From: Hirsutella rhossiliensis
Taxonomy: Eukaryota; Ascomycota; Sordariomycetes; Hypocreales; Ophiocordycipitaceae
Length of the DNA stretch: 64,000 bases
Assembly: GCF_020360975.1 (NCBI RefSeq)
Contig: NW_025408675.1
Coordinates: 496,001-560,000 of the forward strand
Direction of reading: 5' to 3'
Of this stretch, positions 35,856 through 46,989 are shown in pieces. The translations under genes and the position numbers were made by a program. The notes below the pieces were generated by a model. That model made no database searches, was not told the DNA's origin, and saw only the letters and a program-made list of their open reading frames with translations. Position 1 is the stretch's first letter. Every line of letters begins with the position of its first letter.

Positions 35856-38178
35856 GCGCATCAGTTCTGTTTCCCTGCTGGCACTGTACGTGTGAGCTGC
35901 ACAGCAGCGCTCGACGGACTGGTAGTAGTTGGATGGTGATGCGAAGGACAGTGTAGAGGGTGTGCCAAATCTCTCGTCCAGTTAATTACTGATCCCCCCC
36001 CGGGCGCCGAGCCAGCATTCCGTGTCCCCCGTTGACCGAGGCGCCATCCTCCTCTCGGCATGGACGCACGGGGGAACGCATTGACCACAGGTTAAGTGCG
36101 GTAAAGTAGACGCGCATGCGTAGTGGCCCCGTTGATGGGCAGAGGAGAGACGGCGAGCTTTGCCAAGGGTCTTCCCACATCGCGGTGCATAATACAGCTC
36201 GGCCGCCCTTGGCCACCGCGGCAGGCTCCTTCTCGCCTCGTGGCTCGGTCAAGACGACTCTTGCCGACTCTTGCGCAGGCCTCGAAGATCAAAGAGAGCA
36301 CATTGCCGTATTGCCGAGCCGTGGCTCCTCGCCCTCTCCGCTCACCCCCTTTTCCCCCCTCTACTTCTCTCTCTCCCGGGATCCCTCTCTCTCTTTCATA
36401 CGAGATCCCCCGATCGAAGCCCAATGTTTCCCCCCTTGCCGGCCCCGTCTCCCACGGCCCGCCCGCCACATTGACACCGATGGTCTTCTGCTGCACACCG
36501 ACGGTGCCCTCTCCCTCGTCCCGCCGCCAATCAGGTCGGCCGACGATGGACCCGTACGGACATTGCAAGGCGAAGGCTTCGACTACAGAGTCGTGCAGCC
36601 CCGGCCCGTCGCCGCCACGCCGTTACCGATGTGACATTCCCTCTTGCTTCCCCTGCCGCCGCACCCTCCGGAACTGCGGGCCTCGTTTTCCGCAGCCACA
36701 GACGGTAGACCCTTTTTAATGTCAAGACTTTTGCCTCGTGCTTTTCCAAGGTTCATGGCCTCCTCCCCCTCCCTCCCCTCCTCCCCCTCGCCTTCCCCCT
36801 TGTAACGCATCTGCGGTAGAAAATGCTTGTCCGTCGGGGAACACGGATGCTCGCCTGCTGCAGGTCGCACCTACACTTCGTACGAGGCCATGTATCCTCG
36901 CACATGCTTCGTATTTATATATATATACCCGTATAGCCTGTAAAATACGAGGGCTTGATATACATGTGCACTGTACTGTACAGTACATAAGTGATTAATC
37001 CCCCGGCTGCTGCTCCCTCGTCCCCTCTCGCCTCGATGCCCGATCCCCGTCCCCTGGCGATAACCTTTGCCTACACGAGATTGACGAAATGTCGGGCGCA
37101 GCCAGGGGGGGCCCAGGGGCGTGTTTGTCGCGGTTTCAGTGCCTGCAGGCGGCGGTGTCGACGACGTCGTCTTCTTCTTCGACCTTTCCTTTTCTCTTCT
37201 CTTCGTTTCGGTCCGCCATCCCCCCGACACCGATGGGCCATTCCTTGCCTTGTCTCGGGTAGCTGTCACTCTACGATACAACGTAGTGTAAACGGGCCCC
37301 CTGTTCGTTCGCCGGGGAACCGCGTCCGAGACACGGTATGCCGGGCACAGACGCCGCCGCCCCCAACGCATCCTCTCTCGTCTCGATTCCTCTCTTTTCG
37401 AGTGGGAGGGAGAGGTAGGAGCGCGTTCCGCGGCCGTTTCGTTTCGTTTTCCTTTTGTTGTTTCAATCGGCTGGGTCCTTTGGTCTCTCGCTTCGGTCAT
37501 GATGCTTTGCATGGCTGCATGGCTGTTGATGCCGCTCCGGCGAGCCATCTCGTATCGTGAAGCTCCCCTTCGTATCGCATTCTGACGCATGCAAAGTCTG
37601 ACTGCCTTGAACACGCCTCAACCTGTCGCTGCCAGTCTTTGTTCCCGGGTTTCTCGTGTCGTGACTGCGCTCCCGCGTTGTAGACGGATACTGATCGACC
37701 ACAAACATTTGACTAGTGGCAAGGTCCAGGAGATCCGCCATGTGACAACAAGGCTGCTGTTCTTGATCATGTTGCCTGACAGGTCCGATCGCGCCATTTA
37801 CTCCGCCGAGACGACTGTAAGCCGTTGCCTTTGTCATGGACCGTGATAACCCTGACTACCCTATACTAGCTGCAGAGGAGAGTAGCAATTCTGAAAGCGC
37901 CGCCCCTTGACCTGCGCGAGTGATAGTTTGTGTATCAAACGCTTGGATAACACCATGTAGTTCGGGTCGACATGTTCGATTCGCAGCCCGATGAACAGAA
38001 AGGGCAAAACGGGGTCCCCGCTGACCCCAAAACCCCAAGAACCCGCTGTCAGCGACAGGAACGCATCTCGTCACGGTGCGCAATACCCAAACAAGTCCCA
38101 AACGCCTACAACGCCTTTGCCAAAGACAAGAAAAGGCCGCCGTTCTGAAAAAGAAGGCACAAAACACGGTAACCCCTT

Positions 38179-38937
38179 CTAGCTTCGTAGCGCATCCAGC
38201 CGGTCTCTCATCTGATCCATCATGGCCTCGGCGTCTTCCTCCTCTTCCTCATCCTCTTCCGCGGCAGCCAGCGGCTTCTGGGGCTCGGGCACGGGCGCCG
38301 CTGGCAGGCTCGGCTCTTTCCTGTCTTTGAGGATCTCGCCGAGAACCTTGTCGACCTCGCCCTCGGCCTCGTCATCCTCCAGCAGCATGTCGCCGTCCTC
38401 GGGCAGCGTGTCCTCGACCATCTCCTCTATGATGCCCGCCTTCATCAGCTCGACACTCAGCTCGCGCATGGTGCCCGATAGCTCCGGAAGGCGGATGAGG
38501 CTGTTGACGTCCTTCATGATACCGACGCTGGCCCTGATGGAGCCCTCAATCTTGCGGACGGCAAAGGCCTCATTGACCTGCATCTGCACCGAATTGAGCT
38601 GTGCCTTGGAGGTGACGAGGCGCGACGAGGTGCGCCGCGCGCGGACGAGCTCGCGGGCAAAGTCGCGCACCTCCTTCTGCGCCTGCTTGGCGCGGGTGGG
38701 GTCTCGCTGGGAGCGCTTGTCGGCCTGGACGATGAGGTTCTTGGTCTTGGCCTCGACCTGCCGGACCGTGACGATGTCGCGGTCGAGCTTGCGGATGTTG
38801 GAGCGGATGATGGCATTGCATTTGCGGACCTGTCTTGCTCGCCCGTGTCAGCCGTCGGCGTAGAGAGTGCATCGGAGTCAAGGTCCGACCTGTGCTTGGG
38901 GGTCTGGCTTGGAGAAGAGCGACTTGATGGTCTCCAT
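38179..38937 (-). CDS. VPS24: ESCRT-III subunit Vps24 / CHMP3
   Basis: This is a core filament subunit of ESCRT-III on endosomes, needed for multivesicular body sorting. Exons 38937-38890 (16 codons, METIKSLFSKPDPQAQ) and 38829-38179 give 232 residues (yeast 224). The N-terminus is basic and helical with KCNAIIRSNIRKLDRDI; the middle has LVRARRTSSRLVTSKAQLNS and the Snf7-type helices, then an acidic linker. The C-terminus ends DQMRDRLDALRS, a MIT-interacting motif that recruits Vps4. The intron is 60 nt at phase 0. It is divergent from SBA1 across about 980 bp. Confidence 0.95.
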
Positions 38938-39918
38938 GCTGTCGTCGGTGCCGGCACGGACACCGATGAGGAGGCTGGCGGGGTGGGCAGGCGCGTATGT
39001 GGGCGCCGAGAAGGAGGTGGCGGCGGCCGATCCGAGGCGATGGGTAGCAATGCCGGAGGGCGAAGAGGCATCGGCCTGGTGGAGTGACGTTGGGTGAGGC
39101 TGCGGATGGCTGTGGCGCACCCGAGGCTGCGACCGTGGCTGGGGTCGTGGCTGGTGGACGACGGCGCCGGGTAACTTTTCGGTGACTTTGCAGTGACTTT
39201 GCGGGTGGGGGGCCTCCCGGTTCATTCGGGTATCTGCTGAGTACTCCCTGTGCGTGTACCGACCATGAGAAGAACACGCACACTCTGGCTCACGGTGCAG
39301 TAGTGACACAGAGCCGACTGACATTGGTCTTCAATACGAATAGGAATTTTTACTAAGAAATACAGTCAGTTCTGCCATTGCCTGGAATACCTCGGTACCT
39401 CTACCTGCAAGCCAGTGCAGCCACTGTCGTACCGCGGGGAGCTCAATGCTAGAGAGGTACAGCAACCAGACACACAGTCCAAGGCAGACACACAGGTCTC
39501 GTGCTATCGGATCCCCAGGCCATCATCTCCCGCCATCCACGGCCTTCCACCACCAGCAAGAAGCTGCAGGGGTCTTTGTCTACTGATACTTTGGTGGCGC
39601 CCACAGTTCAATCTTTTGCCTTCCGGCGCTTTCTACGGAGTACACCTTGTACGTACTGCCTCCCCAACCTGTTGCTGCCTGCCCTCTTATTTTTTTTTTG
39701 GAGACAGCCTCGCTCTCATCCTCCTCAACTTACTCTTGACCATTTGTATGTGCTCCTCGACTCTGCCATTGCCCTTGCCGTCTCTTCAACCTGCAGCCTG
39801 TCCGTTGCGCACAATCCATTTCCAGATTCGCTGACGAGCAGGCCTTGCGAAGCTCTTCATCTCTCCCCCCGCACCCTTTCTCTCGTGCCGCTGCCGTGGG
39901 CACCAAACGACTGCAAAT
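38938..39918. promoter_or_regulatory. divergent promoter region VPS24 / SBA1
   Basis: Both genes read outward from this stretch. It includes a T-rich tract near 39690 and C/T-rich leader DNA just before the SBA1 start. I see no clear heat-shock element array. Confidence 0.4.
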
Positions 39919-40831
39919 ATGGCAACTTCTGAAGCAAGCCCGGCACCTCCCGAGGGTTCGTCACTCCTCGTCGTCCGCGGCGACTCGTGCGCCTCACACT
40001 GCATTGAATAAATCGAGTCGTCCCGCGGCTTCAAGGGCCCTGCTTGGCTGACACATTCGACACGCAGTTCTCTGGGCCCAGCGATCTTCCGTCTCAGACC
40101 CCTCAAAGAACTTCATCTACTTGACTCTCTCCGTCCCCGATGTCCCCGAGAAGGACTCCAAGCTCGATCTCAAGCCAACGAGCCTCAGCTTTACTGGCAC
40201 CTCGACAACTCTTAAGCGCAAGTTCCATGTCGAGCTCGAGTTCTACGCCGAAATCGATCCCGCCGAGAGCAAAATCAATCACACCTCGAAGAACATCGAG
40301 ATAAAGCTGCAGAAGAAGGAGCTCAAGGAGGAGTACTGGCCTAGACTTCTCAAGGACTCCAAGAAGCCTCACTTTCTCAAGACAAACTTCGACAAGTGGG
40401 CCGACGAGGACGAGCAGAACGAGGTTCCCGAGGAGGACTTTTCGCAATTCGGTGGTGGCGCCGGCATGGGTATGTGACAGCCTCCATCACCGTGCACTTT
40501 GGGGTCGAATCCTTGCATGTAGACGACCATGGCTGACTTGGTATAGGTGGCATGCCTGGCATGGGTATGCCCGGCATGGACGGCAGTATGCTCCCCTCCC
40601 CCCTGCTATAGCTCAACTTTACAACGAGCTGGTGATGGACGATGGCAAAGATACTGACTTGTTTGACCTGCAGATGATTTCGGTGGCATCGACTTCTCCA
40701 AGCTTGCCGCAGGTGGCATGCCCGATATGGGCGGCATGGACGGCGCCGACGCCGAGGCTGACGATGATGAAGATGACGAGTTGCCCGCGCTTGAGGACAA
40801 GAACGCGGATCAGGAGGCACAGAAGGCTTAG
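39919..40831 (+). CDS. SBA1: Hsp90 co-chaperone p23 / Sba1 (Wos2)
   Basis: p23 binds the ATP-bound closed state of Hsp90 and slows ATP hydrolysis. Exons 39919-39955, 40068-40469, 40547-40585 and 40674-40831 give 211 residues. The CS domain is seen as LWAQRSSVSDPSKNFIYLTL, LSFTGTSTTLKRKFHVELEF and NIEIKLQKKELKEEYWPRLL, with the p23 signature WPRL and NFDKWADEDEQNE. A Gly/Met-rich segment (GGMPGMGMPGMDG) leads to an acidic tail, as in fungal Wos2. Introns are 112, 76 and 88 nt. The first donor (GTTCGT) and the third acceptor are the least certain; all joins keep frame. Confidence 0.92.
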
Positions 40832-42291
40832 GAAGCCATCTGCAACGTAACTGCCACTCGTCCATGAACGAGTTGGATGCGTGGCTGCACAAATAGGGTA
40901 CTGTTTACTCTATCGTCGACGAGCAAAGATATTCCGCGAACCAGACCACGTCTTACTGGTGTACCTGGCGCCCCGTGTTGTCGCCTCGATGCCCTTCATC
41001 CCGTGACTTTGTCGAGAGATGTGCCTGAGACTGCGCCCCCCTTTACTGCCATGTTGAAAAGAGTTTGTCGAAATCGAGGTGTCAAGGTGACGTGCAACAT
41101 GGTGCCACTCGATTCCGCGATACGGGGCGCGGTGAGCATATCCTGGCCTGCACGGTACGCTCCTCATGGGAGTCGTGATGCGGGATCATGCAACACCCAA
41201 ATCCTCACCACCTGTTCTACGGTCCTTATTACGAAGCAAGCCCCGATCCATTCCGGTCGCCTCCGCTGCCATGGTCGAACCCGGCCGCACAGACTCGCTC
41301 GATCGCTGCCCAAGCTCGCGTTATCCTCGGTGCTTTTGCTGCCTCTTTGTGCTATCCCCCGTCGATGAATGAATACTATCCGGCCAACCCCCCCATTTGC
41401 CTCCCGGAACATGTCGTTGGTCCCAGCTGCACGCACCGCTGCGCAGCGACACGCGCACGCGCTTGCTTGACCCGCAGACAAGAAGACGAGCCTTTGACTG
41501 CCGCCTCGGCAACGCGCTCGTCTCTTCTGGCCTGTGCTTCGTCCCCCCCCGTTCACTCTTGTTCCCGTCCCGCTTTGAGCTGGGGCGAGCATGCTCCGCC
41601 GACTCCCAACCTCGTCCCTCTTCTTCCTCCGTTTGAGAAGCTTGGGATACAGGGTCCGAAGACATGGCTCGCTTGGAAACGGCTCGCGCAACTGCGCCGT
41701 GGTCGTTTCGCCGACGGAAGTCCTGACGGGACTCCGCCCATATGGAGCGACGATATCTACCAAGTAGGGCCGCCGCCTTCACTCAAGTCCCTCACCGCAG
41801 GCCTCGTCTTCAGCCCGAACCACGTACATCTGGCCAGTCGACTACAACTCTGCACCGGCATCAGCTCAGGACGCACGCTGATTGGCTCTAAGCCGTCACG
41901 GGCGTTCAATAGACATGGTACAGACAACACGCCTCGGATTTGGGTATTGAGTGTATTTCGCTTGTTGTACAGAACGTCCCACGCCTCTCTCCTCTGAGCA
42001 CTGCCCCAGGGCAGACGACTTGGCTGTAGAGGCTGACCCCAGTGATAATAATGCTCCGCAAACTTCCCAAGACCCAACTCCCATTTCCCGGAATAGACAT
42101 TCTGATGAAGCAGTCGAGGCTAACCGCCCTGCAGTGTGCCTCGCGAATAGCGATAGTTCTTGGAGTTTGAGTGGTTAACCTCAAAAAAGACTTCATTTGA
42201 TTCTCCTGTCCTGGATTTCCCTACCCTAATCGTCGCTCATTACTTTGTAGGCTCAAGTGTCAGCCAGGACACTGCCGCAAATTGCTGGCAT
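40832..42291. other. convergent spacer SBA1 / YRA1
   Basis: The 3' flanks of two genes that point toward each other. Open frames 41188-41997 (+) and 41164-41763 (-) overlap one another and have no recognisable content, so no gene is called. Confidence 0.45.
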
Positions 42292-43962
42292 TCAGTAACC
42301 TACCATAATCTCGTCCTCCATGGCGGCATCGCCGTTGGTCGGCGCAGCGGCACCGCTGGCGACGTTCTCGTTGCTGGCGCTGCTGACGAAGTAGTCGGCC
42401 ATCTCCGAGTCGAGTTCCTCGGCCGTCTTCTTGGTAGGGCGAGCGCTCTTGCCGCGACGTTTCTTGTTGGCGGCTCCCTTGCTGGCGGCACCGTGGTTCG
42501 AGGCGCCGCCCTGCTTGCTGGTGGCAGCAGACTTGGGCTGGGCCTTGGGTTGACTGCAATTGCATTAGTTTTGGACTGCCAGAGGGGGCCGCCGGGACTT
42601 ACGTGGTACGCTCCGCCAGCGTCTTCACCTGCGGAATGACCCTGTCGGCTTGAGCCGCACCAACGACGATTTCGATCTGGTTTGCGTTAGCCACCTCGTT
42701 ATACTGCCGCTCTCGAATCGGACCTGGATATTCACCTTGATGGGTCGGTTGTCGACCAGAAGACCGTTGAGCTTCTGGAAAGCCCTGCTGGCACCGTCGG
42801 GCTTGTGGAAAGTGACATTTGCGATGCCTCGGCTGACCGAGTTCGGGCCGTAAACAAGATCGACCCTCTTGATGGGTCCAACCGCCTGGACAAAGTATTC
42901 CTATGGCAGGAGGAGTTAGTGAACCGAAAGCGACGAGTTGAATAAACACTGCCGAGTCTGTTGTCGACCATCGTCGGGCGTCGTTCCAAAAAATGGGGGC
43001 TTCGTCTTCGTACAACCAGAATGGAAAAAAATAAGGCCGAGCGAGCAAAGCAGCGAGCCACGGCAAGTCCTAGTGATGAGCAAATGCGGCAACGGCCCAG
43101 TCCCCTGCAGTCAGACCGCAACCAGACTTGTTCATGAATGAGTGGCCCGCCCGAGAAGGCCACTCGACACTGCGACAGCGTTCAGGCGCTGCGTGTACGG
43201 CGATTGCGCCAAACCCAGCATGGACCGCTTGTGCGACACTGGAGCCTTGAGGCCCTCCCCGGGCACTCGCGGAGGCCCAAAAGCGACTGCTTTGGCGTTT
43301 CCGCGCTCCAGAACTTTGCTGCATGTACCCGCTGCTATGCTCGCTCGATCCGGCGTGGACAGAAGTGATATTGCCGCAGTCCGATTGGAGTCAACGCGGC
43401 TCGCTGCAATATGCTGACCAGGCATCTGCGGAACGTTGTGCGAGACAGGACTGTTCTCAACTTCCAGTGCAGCCCGCCCAAGCTGCACGGGTACCAGGAA
43501 GGAGACGAAGGGCATATCCACAGCTGGAGCTCGGAGGCACCCTCTCCATGTCCAACAGGAAGACGCGACGTCGACAGAAAATGGAGCGCGGCGAGGAAAA
43601 TAGGCCGAATAAAGTCGGGAGGACACAGCGCCTCAATCGAAACATACCTTGATTTGCTGCTCCGACACGTCCTTGGGCTGTGACAGACTGTTAGCGACGA
43701 TGGAATTTGAAAAGGTCTTGCAGATTGTACTCACCAGGTTGCTGACAATGACCTTGCTTTCGCCGATGACAGAGGAGCCCCTGGACGGGGCGGGTTTTGC
43801 CGCGGCGCCACGAGTGGCCCTGGTGGGCTTCTGGACGCCTCCGACGGGAGGCGCAGCGGCAGGTCGGCCGCCAGTAGAGCGTCGCTGCGAGCGACGGCGC
43901 CCGGCAGAGTTGCGCTGGGCCGAGACGATCTCGTCGAGAGGCTTATCGAGCTTGCCAGACAT
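42292..43962 (-). CDS. YRA1: mRNA export adaptor, REF/Aly family (Yra1 / Mlo3)
   Basis: This is an RNA-binding adaptor that hands mRNA to the Mex67 export receptor in the nucleus. Exons 43962-43735, 43677-43648, 42900-42736, 42676-42603 and 42553-42292 give 252 residues. The N-terminus MSGKLDKPLDEIVSAQ is the conserved REF-N box; an Arg/Gly/Ala-rich part follows. The RRM starts KVIVSNLPKDVSEQQIKEYF, with RGIANVTFH as RNP1 and VDLVYG nearby. A basic tail has KKRRGKSARPTKK, followed by EELDSEMADYF, the C-terminal REF box, and a fungal acidic extension. Exon 2 is only 30 nt. Intron 2 (42901-43647) is 747 nt, more than ten times the local norm, with donor GTATGT and branch CACTAAC close to acceptor CCATAG. 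Confidence 0.93.
42901..43647 (-). other. unusually long intron of the YRA1 homologue
   Basis: It runs from donor GTATGT to acceptor ATAG, with the branch TCACTAAC about 13 bases before the acceptor. It is phase 0, between codons for ...EQQIK and EYFVQ in the RRM. Yeast YRA1 has a single long intron that serves negative autoregulation; the comparison is drawn in the findings. Confidence 0.88.
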
Positions 43963-45158
43963 GATGGAATGCGTGACTGGTCGTTGACAGGTGTGGAAAG
44001 AGCTGGTTGTCCAGGAAAGCGGCACAGACTGGCTGGGCCGATGAGGGTAGTTAAACGAAATGAATTGCGGAGAGTGAGTCGCGCGACGTGTCGGTCAGGG
44101 CGCGACAACAAAGACGGAGTGGTCAAGGTCTGCTGAATGCGAAAACAAAGCGTTGCCCGCGACCGTAGGCGTCAAGGGCTGAAAGCGTCGCGTCGGATTC
44201 TGACGCTTAGGTCAAAAGTAAAGAAGGGACCGAAAGAATCTTGCGTGCAGAGACAAAGCGCAGTCAAGGCAGGCGAGTGTTTGTCGGTGAGTGAGGAGGA
44301 TCAAAACCGGCGGAGTGAGTGATGCTTCATGAACCAAGTGGTTGGAGAGAGAGAAGAGGAAGAAAGAGGGAGTGGCTGAGGGAAAAACAAGGGGGATTAG
44401 TTATGACTCCCAGTGGGCACCTAAGATACATAGGTACCTAGTCAATTAGCAGGCAGCTGCCAGGCGGGGCATCTAAACAGCCTTGGAACCACGTAGGCGA
44501 AATGCCCAGCGTGCTTAATAAGCGCCTGGTGCCTGACATTGAGTGGCACACACGCCAACACTGCATCTGCTTGACGCCCGCACAAACTGCCGCCGCCTTC
44601 ACAGTACACATTGGCAGTGCACATTGGCAGTACACGTTGCCAGTCCCGTCTTTGTTCAGCGAGCGACGCAACATCTGTCGCAAAACAACAACCCTCGCTT
44701 CGAAGCCATGGACGCTTCTGCATTCGTTCAGCTGAACCCAACTTTTGCACGTCCTAGAAAGGCTTCGGCGCCGCGGAGTGTCCTCCTCGAGCAAACCGTA
44801 TCGAGACTGCACGGGGAACTAGGCGCTTCGCATTTTTGTTTTGTTTTGATCGAGCAGTATCAACGTAATTTTCGACGACTGAGTTCCTTCTTGGGCTGTC
44901 AGACAGCAACCTTATCCCCTTTCCACAGCGGAATACAAACGTGACCGGGAGAAAAAAACATCAAAGAAGCCTAGGCAGGCAGACCATGGCCCGTTGCCTA
45001 AACTCAAGAGAACTTGCCATTGCGCCCATAAGCCCGTGAATGAAAAATACCCTCACCCCTCGGCTGCTGCGAGTGCAGTCCATGTTGCCCTTGCCTAGTA
45101 CCCTATGCGAAGGGTGACTGTTGGCGTGGTTCCTAGAGCCTGTCCGAGATGCCTCTGA
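43963..45158. other. spacer upstream of YRA1, 3' of OST4
   Basis: It includes the YRA1 promoter and a CATTGGCAGT repeat at about 44608-44640 (two to three imperfect copies of TTGGCAGTACAC). No gene is recognised. Confidence 0.45.
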
Positions 45159-45281
45159 TCATTGCGCTTTGTTCGAAGCCAGCGGTGCGCTGGCTTCTAG
45201 GAAATGATAGAGAATGATGAGCATCATGGATGCCCCGCCCAGGAAGATGGCGATGCTGAAAAGGTCTCGGTCGGATATCAT
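45159..45281 (-). CDS. OST4: oligosaccharyltransferase subunit Ost4
   Basis: This is a 40-residue single-span subunit of the ER oligosaccharyltransferase that holds Ost3/Ost6 against Stt3 for N-glycosylation. The reading MISDRDLFSIAIFLGGASMM continues through one hydrophobic helix (about residues 7-29, ending LIILYHFLE) and a short polar tail to TGA. It matches the family start MISD and the Ile/Leu/Tyr-His pattern at the membrane edge, and the length is usual for the family (36-40). There is no intron. It lies about 600 bp from the divergent TMA46 gene. Its size makes it easy to miss in automatic annotation. Confidence 0.92.
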   Translation of the reverse strand: MISDRDLFSIAIFLGGASMMLIILYHFLEASAPLASNKAQ

Positions 45282-45883
45282 CGTTGCGACGTGCTGGCCG
45301 GTTCGACTGGGGTTTGGCCAGGAATTCGCTAGCAGCGCGGCCGCTGAGTATATATTCGTTAGCTTCGCGGATTTGTGAAATTCTCAATTCGATTCCAACG
45401 TACGGCTTGTGTTGGCGGAATGTTGTGCTGTGCAAGCTTCCCCTTGAGGTGCGTGGAAGATGTCGAGACTTGACAAGGCCAGCTGGAGATTCCGCGGCGC
45501 CGCATTGAGCTGTCACCGCGCCACGTCTCTGTGGCACAGCACCGCAGGCCGTTTATTTGCTTATGTAATATGAATGGAGCTGGTTGTGGCGCAGCTTCGG
45601 CCTTCCCGGCGGACTTGACGGAGCAAGGAGGGCCAGGCACGTGACCAAGGTGACCTCATCCACCAACCAGGACCAGGACAAGTCGTCAAGCGCGAGGTGA
45701 CGGGTCGTCTCGAAATTTGTGACTCTGCAGTTTCACGCAACACCGACGACCGCCTCCGGGCCACCAAAACCTCGCTGCCGCAGGACCACGAAAGATATTA
45801 GAAGAGACTCTCAATACCCCCGGGAGTGTGGCCAGTCTTGGATTCCATTTCCTCTCGACGACTTCCCCCACGAGCCGCCCGCC
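45282..45883. promoter_or_regulatory. divergent promoter region OST4 / TMA46
   Basis: Both start codons face outward from this 602-bp stretch. A TATATA-like word lies near 45349-45354. No further sites can be assigned. Confidence 0.45.
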
Positions 45884-46989
45884 ATGGCTCCCAAGAACGA
45901 GAAAGGCGGGGGCGGCAAGAAGCCAACTGCCGCCAAACTCGTCGAGGACCGCACGTTCGGCATGAAGAATAAAAAGGGAGCAGCTGCTCAGAAGCACATT
46001 GCTCAAATGACATCAAATCTAAAATCCGGCGGCAGCGCAGAGGAGAAGCGAAAGGCGGCAGAAAAGGCCGCGCGAGAAAAGGAGAAGAAGGCGGCAGAGG
46101 ACGCCAAGAGGGAGGCTGCGGCTCTCCTGAACCGGCCGGCTCAGATTCAAAAAGTGCCCTTTGGCGTGGACCCCAAGACGGTCGTCTGCATCTTCTATAA
46201 AAAGGGCGACTGCGAGAAGGGCAAGAGGTGCAAATTCTCGCACGACCTGTCCATCGAACGCAAAACGGAGAAAAGGAACCTGTACTCTGACACGAGGACT
46301 GAGGAAGAGGAAGAGAAGGAAAAAAAGAAGCAGGAGACGTCGGCCGACTGGGACGAAGAACAGCTACGCCAGGTGGTCTTATCCAAGAAGGGCAACCAAC
46401 GGACGTCGACAGAGAAGGTCTGCAAGTTCTTCACCTCGGCCATCGAGGATGGAAAATACGGCTGGTTCTGGGTCTGCCCCAACGGAGGGGACAAATGCAT
46501 GTACAAACATGCTCTGCCGCCAGGGTAAGTTTCACGGAATTCTCGACTTGCGGATCGGGTTGGAAAGCTAAAAGGACGTGCAGATTTGTCTTGAAGACGA
46601 AGGAGCAGAGAGCGGCGGAGAAGGCTCTTATGGACAAGTCTCCGCTCAAGACGTTGACTTTGGAAGACTTCCTAGAATCCGAGCGGCACAAGCTCACCGG
46701 GGATTTGACGCCCGTCACTCCAGAGACGTTTGCCAAGTGGAAAAAGGAACGCTTGGACAAGAAGGCTGCCGAGGAGCAGGCTCGCAGGGCCAAGGAGAAC
46801 ACTGGCCGCGCGCTGTTCGAGAGCGGCAAGTGGCGCGACGTGGACGATTCGGACGCCGACGACGACGACGACGATGTGTGGAACCTCGAAAAACTGAGAA
46901 ACGAGACGGAGGCTGTCCGCGTCAAGAAGGAGGAGGAGCGGCTGGCTACTCTGCACGGCGTTGAGGGGAGCACGGGCAACGCAGACTGA
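45884..46989 (+). CDS. TMA46: CCCH zinc-finger translation protein Tma46 / DFRP1 (ZC3H15)
   Basis: This is the partner that stabilises the GTPase Rbg1/DRG1 on translating ribosomes. Exons 45884-46524 and 46584-46989 give 348 residues. A Lys/Ala-rich start (MAPKNEKGGGGKKPTAAKLV) with EDRTFGMKNKKG is typical. Two CCCH fingers follow: CIFYKKGDCEKGKRCKFSH, and a second built from VCKFF, VCPNGGDKCMYKH. After the intron comes the DRG-binding DFRP part (EQRAAEKALMDKSPLKTLTL, LEDFLESERHKL). The tail has an Asp run (DSDADDDDDDVWN). The 59-nt intron sits at phase 2, right after the second finger. Confidence 0.95.

Larger units (their letters stand above)
30147..38178. other. large gene-poor interval, right part
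   Basis: About 8 kb without a supported gene. It holds purine/pyrimidine microsatellites (31231-31265, 34256-34303, 35818-35851), several TGTACTGTACAGTA palindromes and TACCTACC runs near 30950-31030. Part must be the promoter and leader of the 155-residue protein gene. Long open frames such as 31984-32955 (-) and 36871-37614 (-) look like compositional noise. Confidence 0.45.

Noticed and set aside
41188..41997. 269-residue open frame between SBA1 and YRA1
   Set aside because: An equally long frame runs on the opposite strand; no motif or splice context supports either.
43132..43626. Gene inside the long YRA1 intron
   Set aside because: The open frame there has no recognisable content; the intron signals and flanking RRM halves explain the region.
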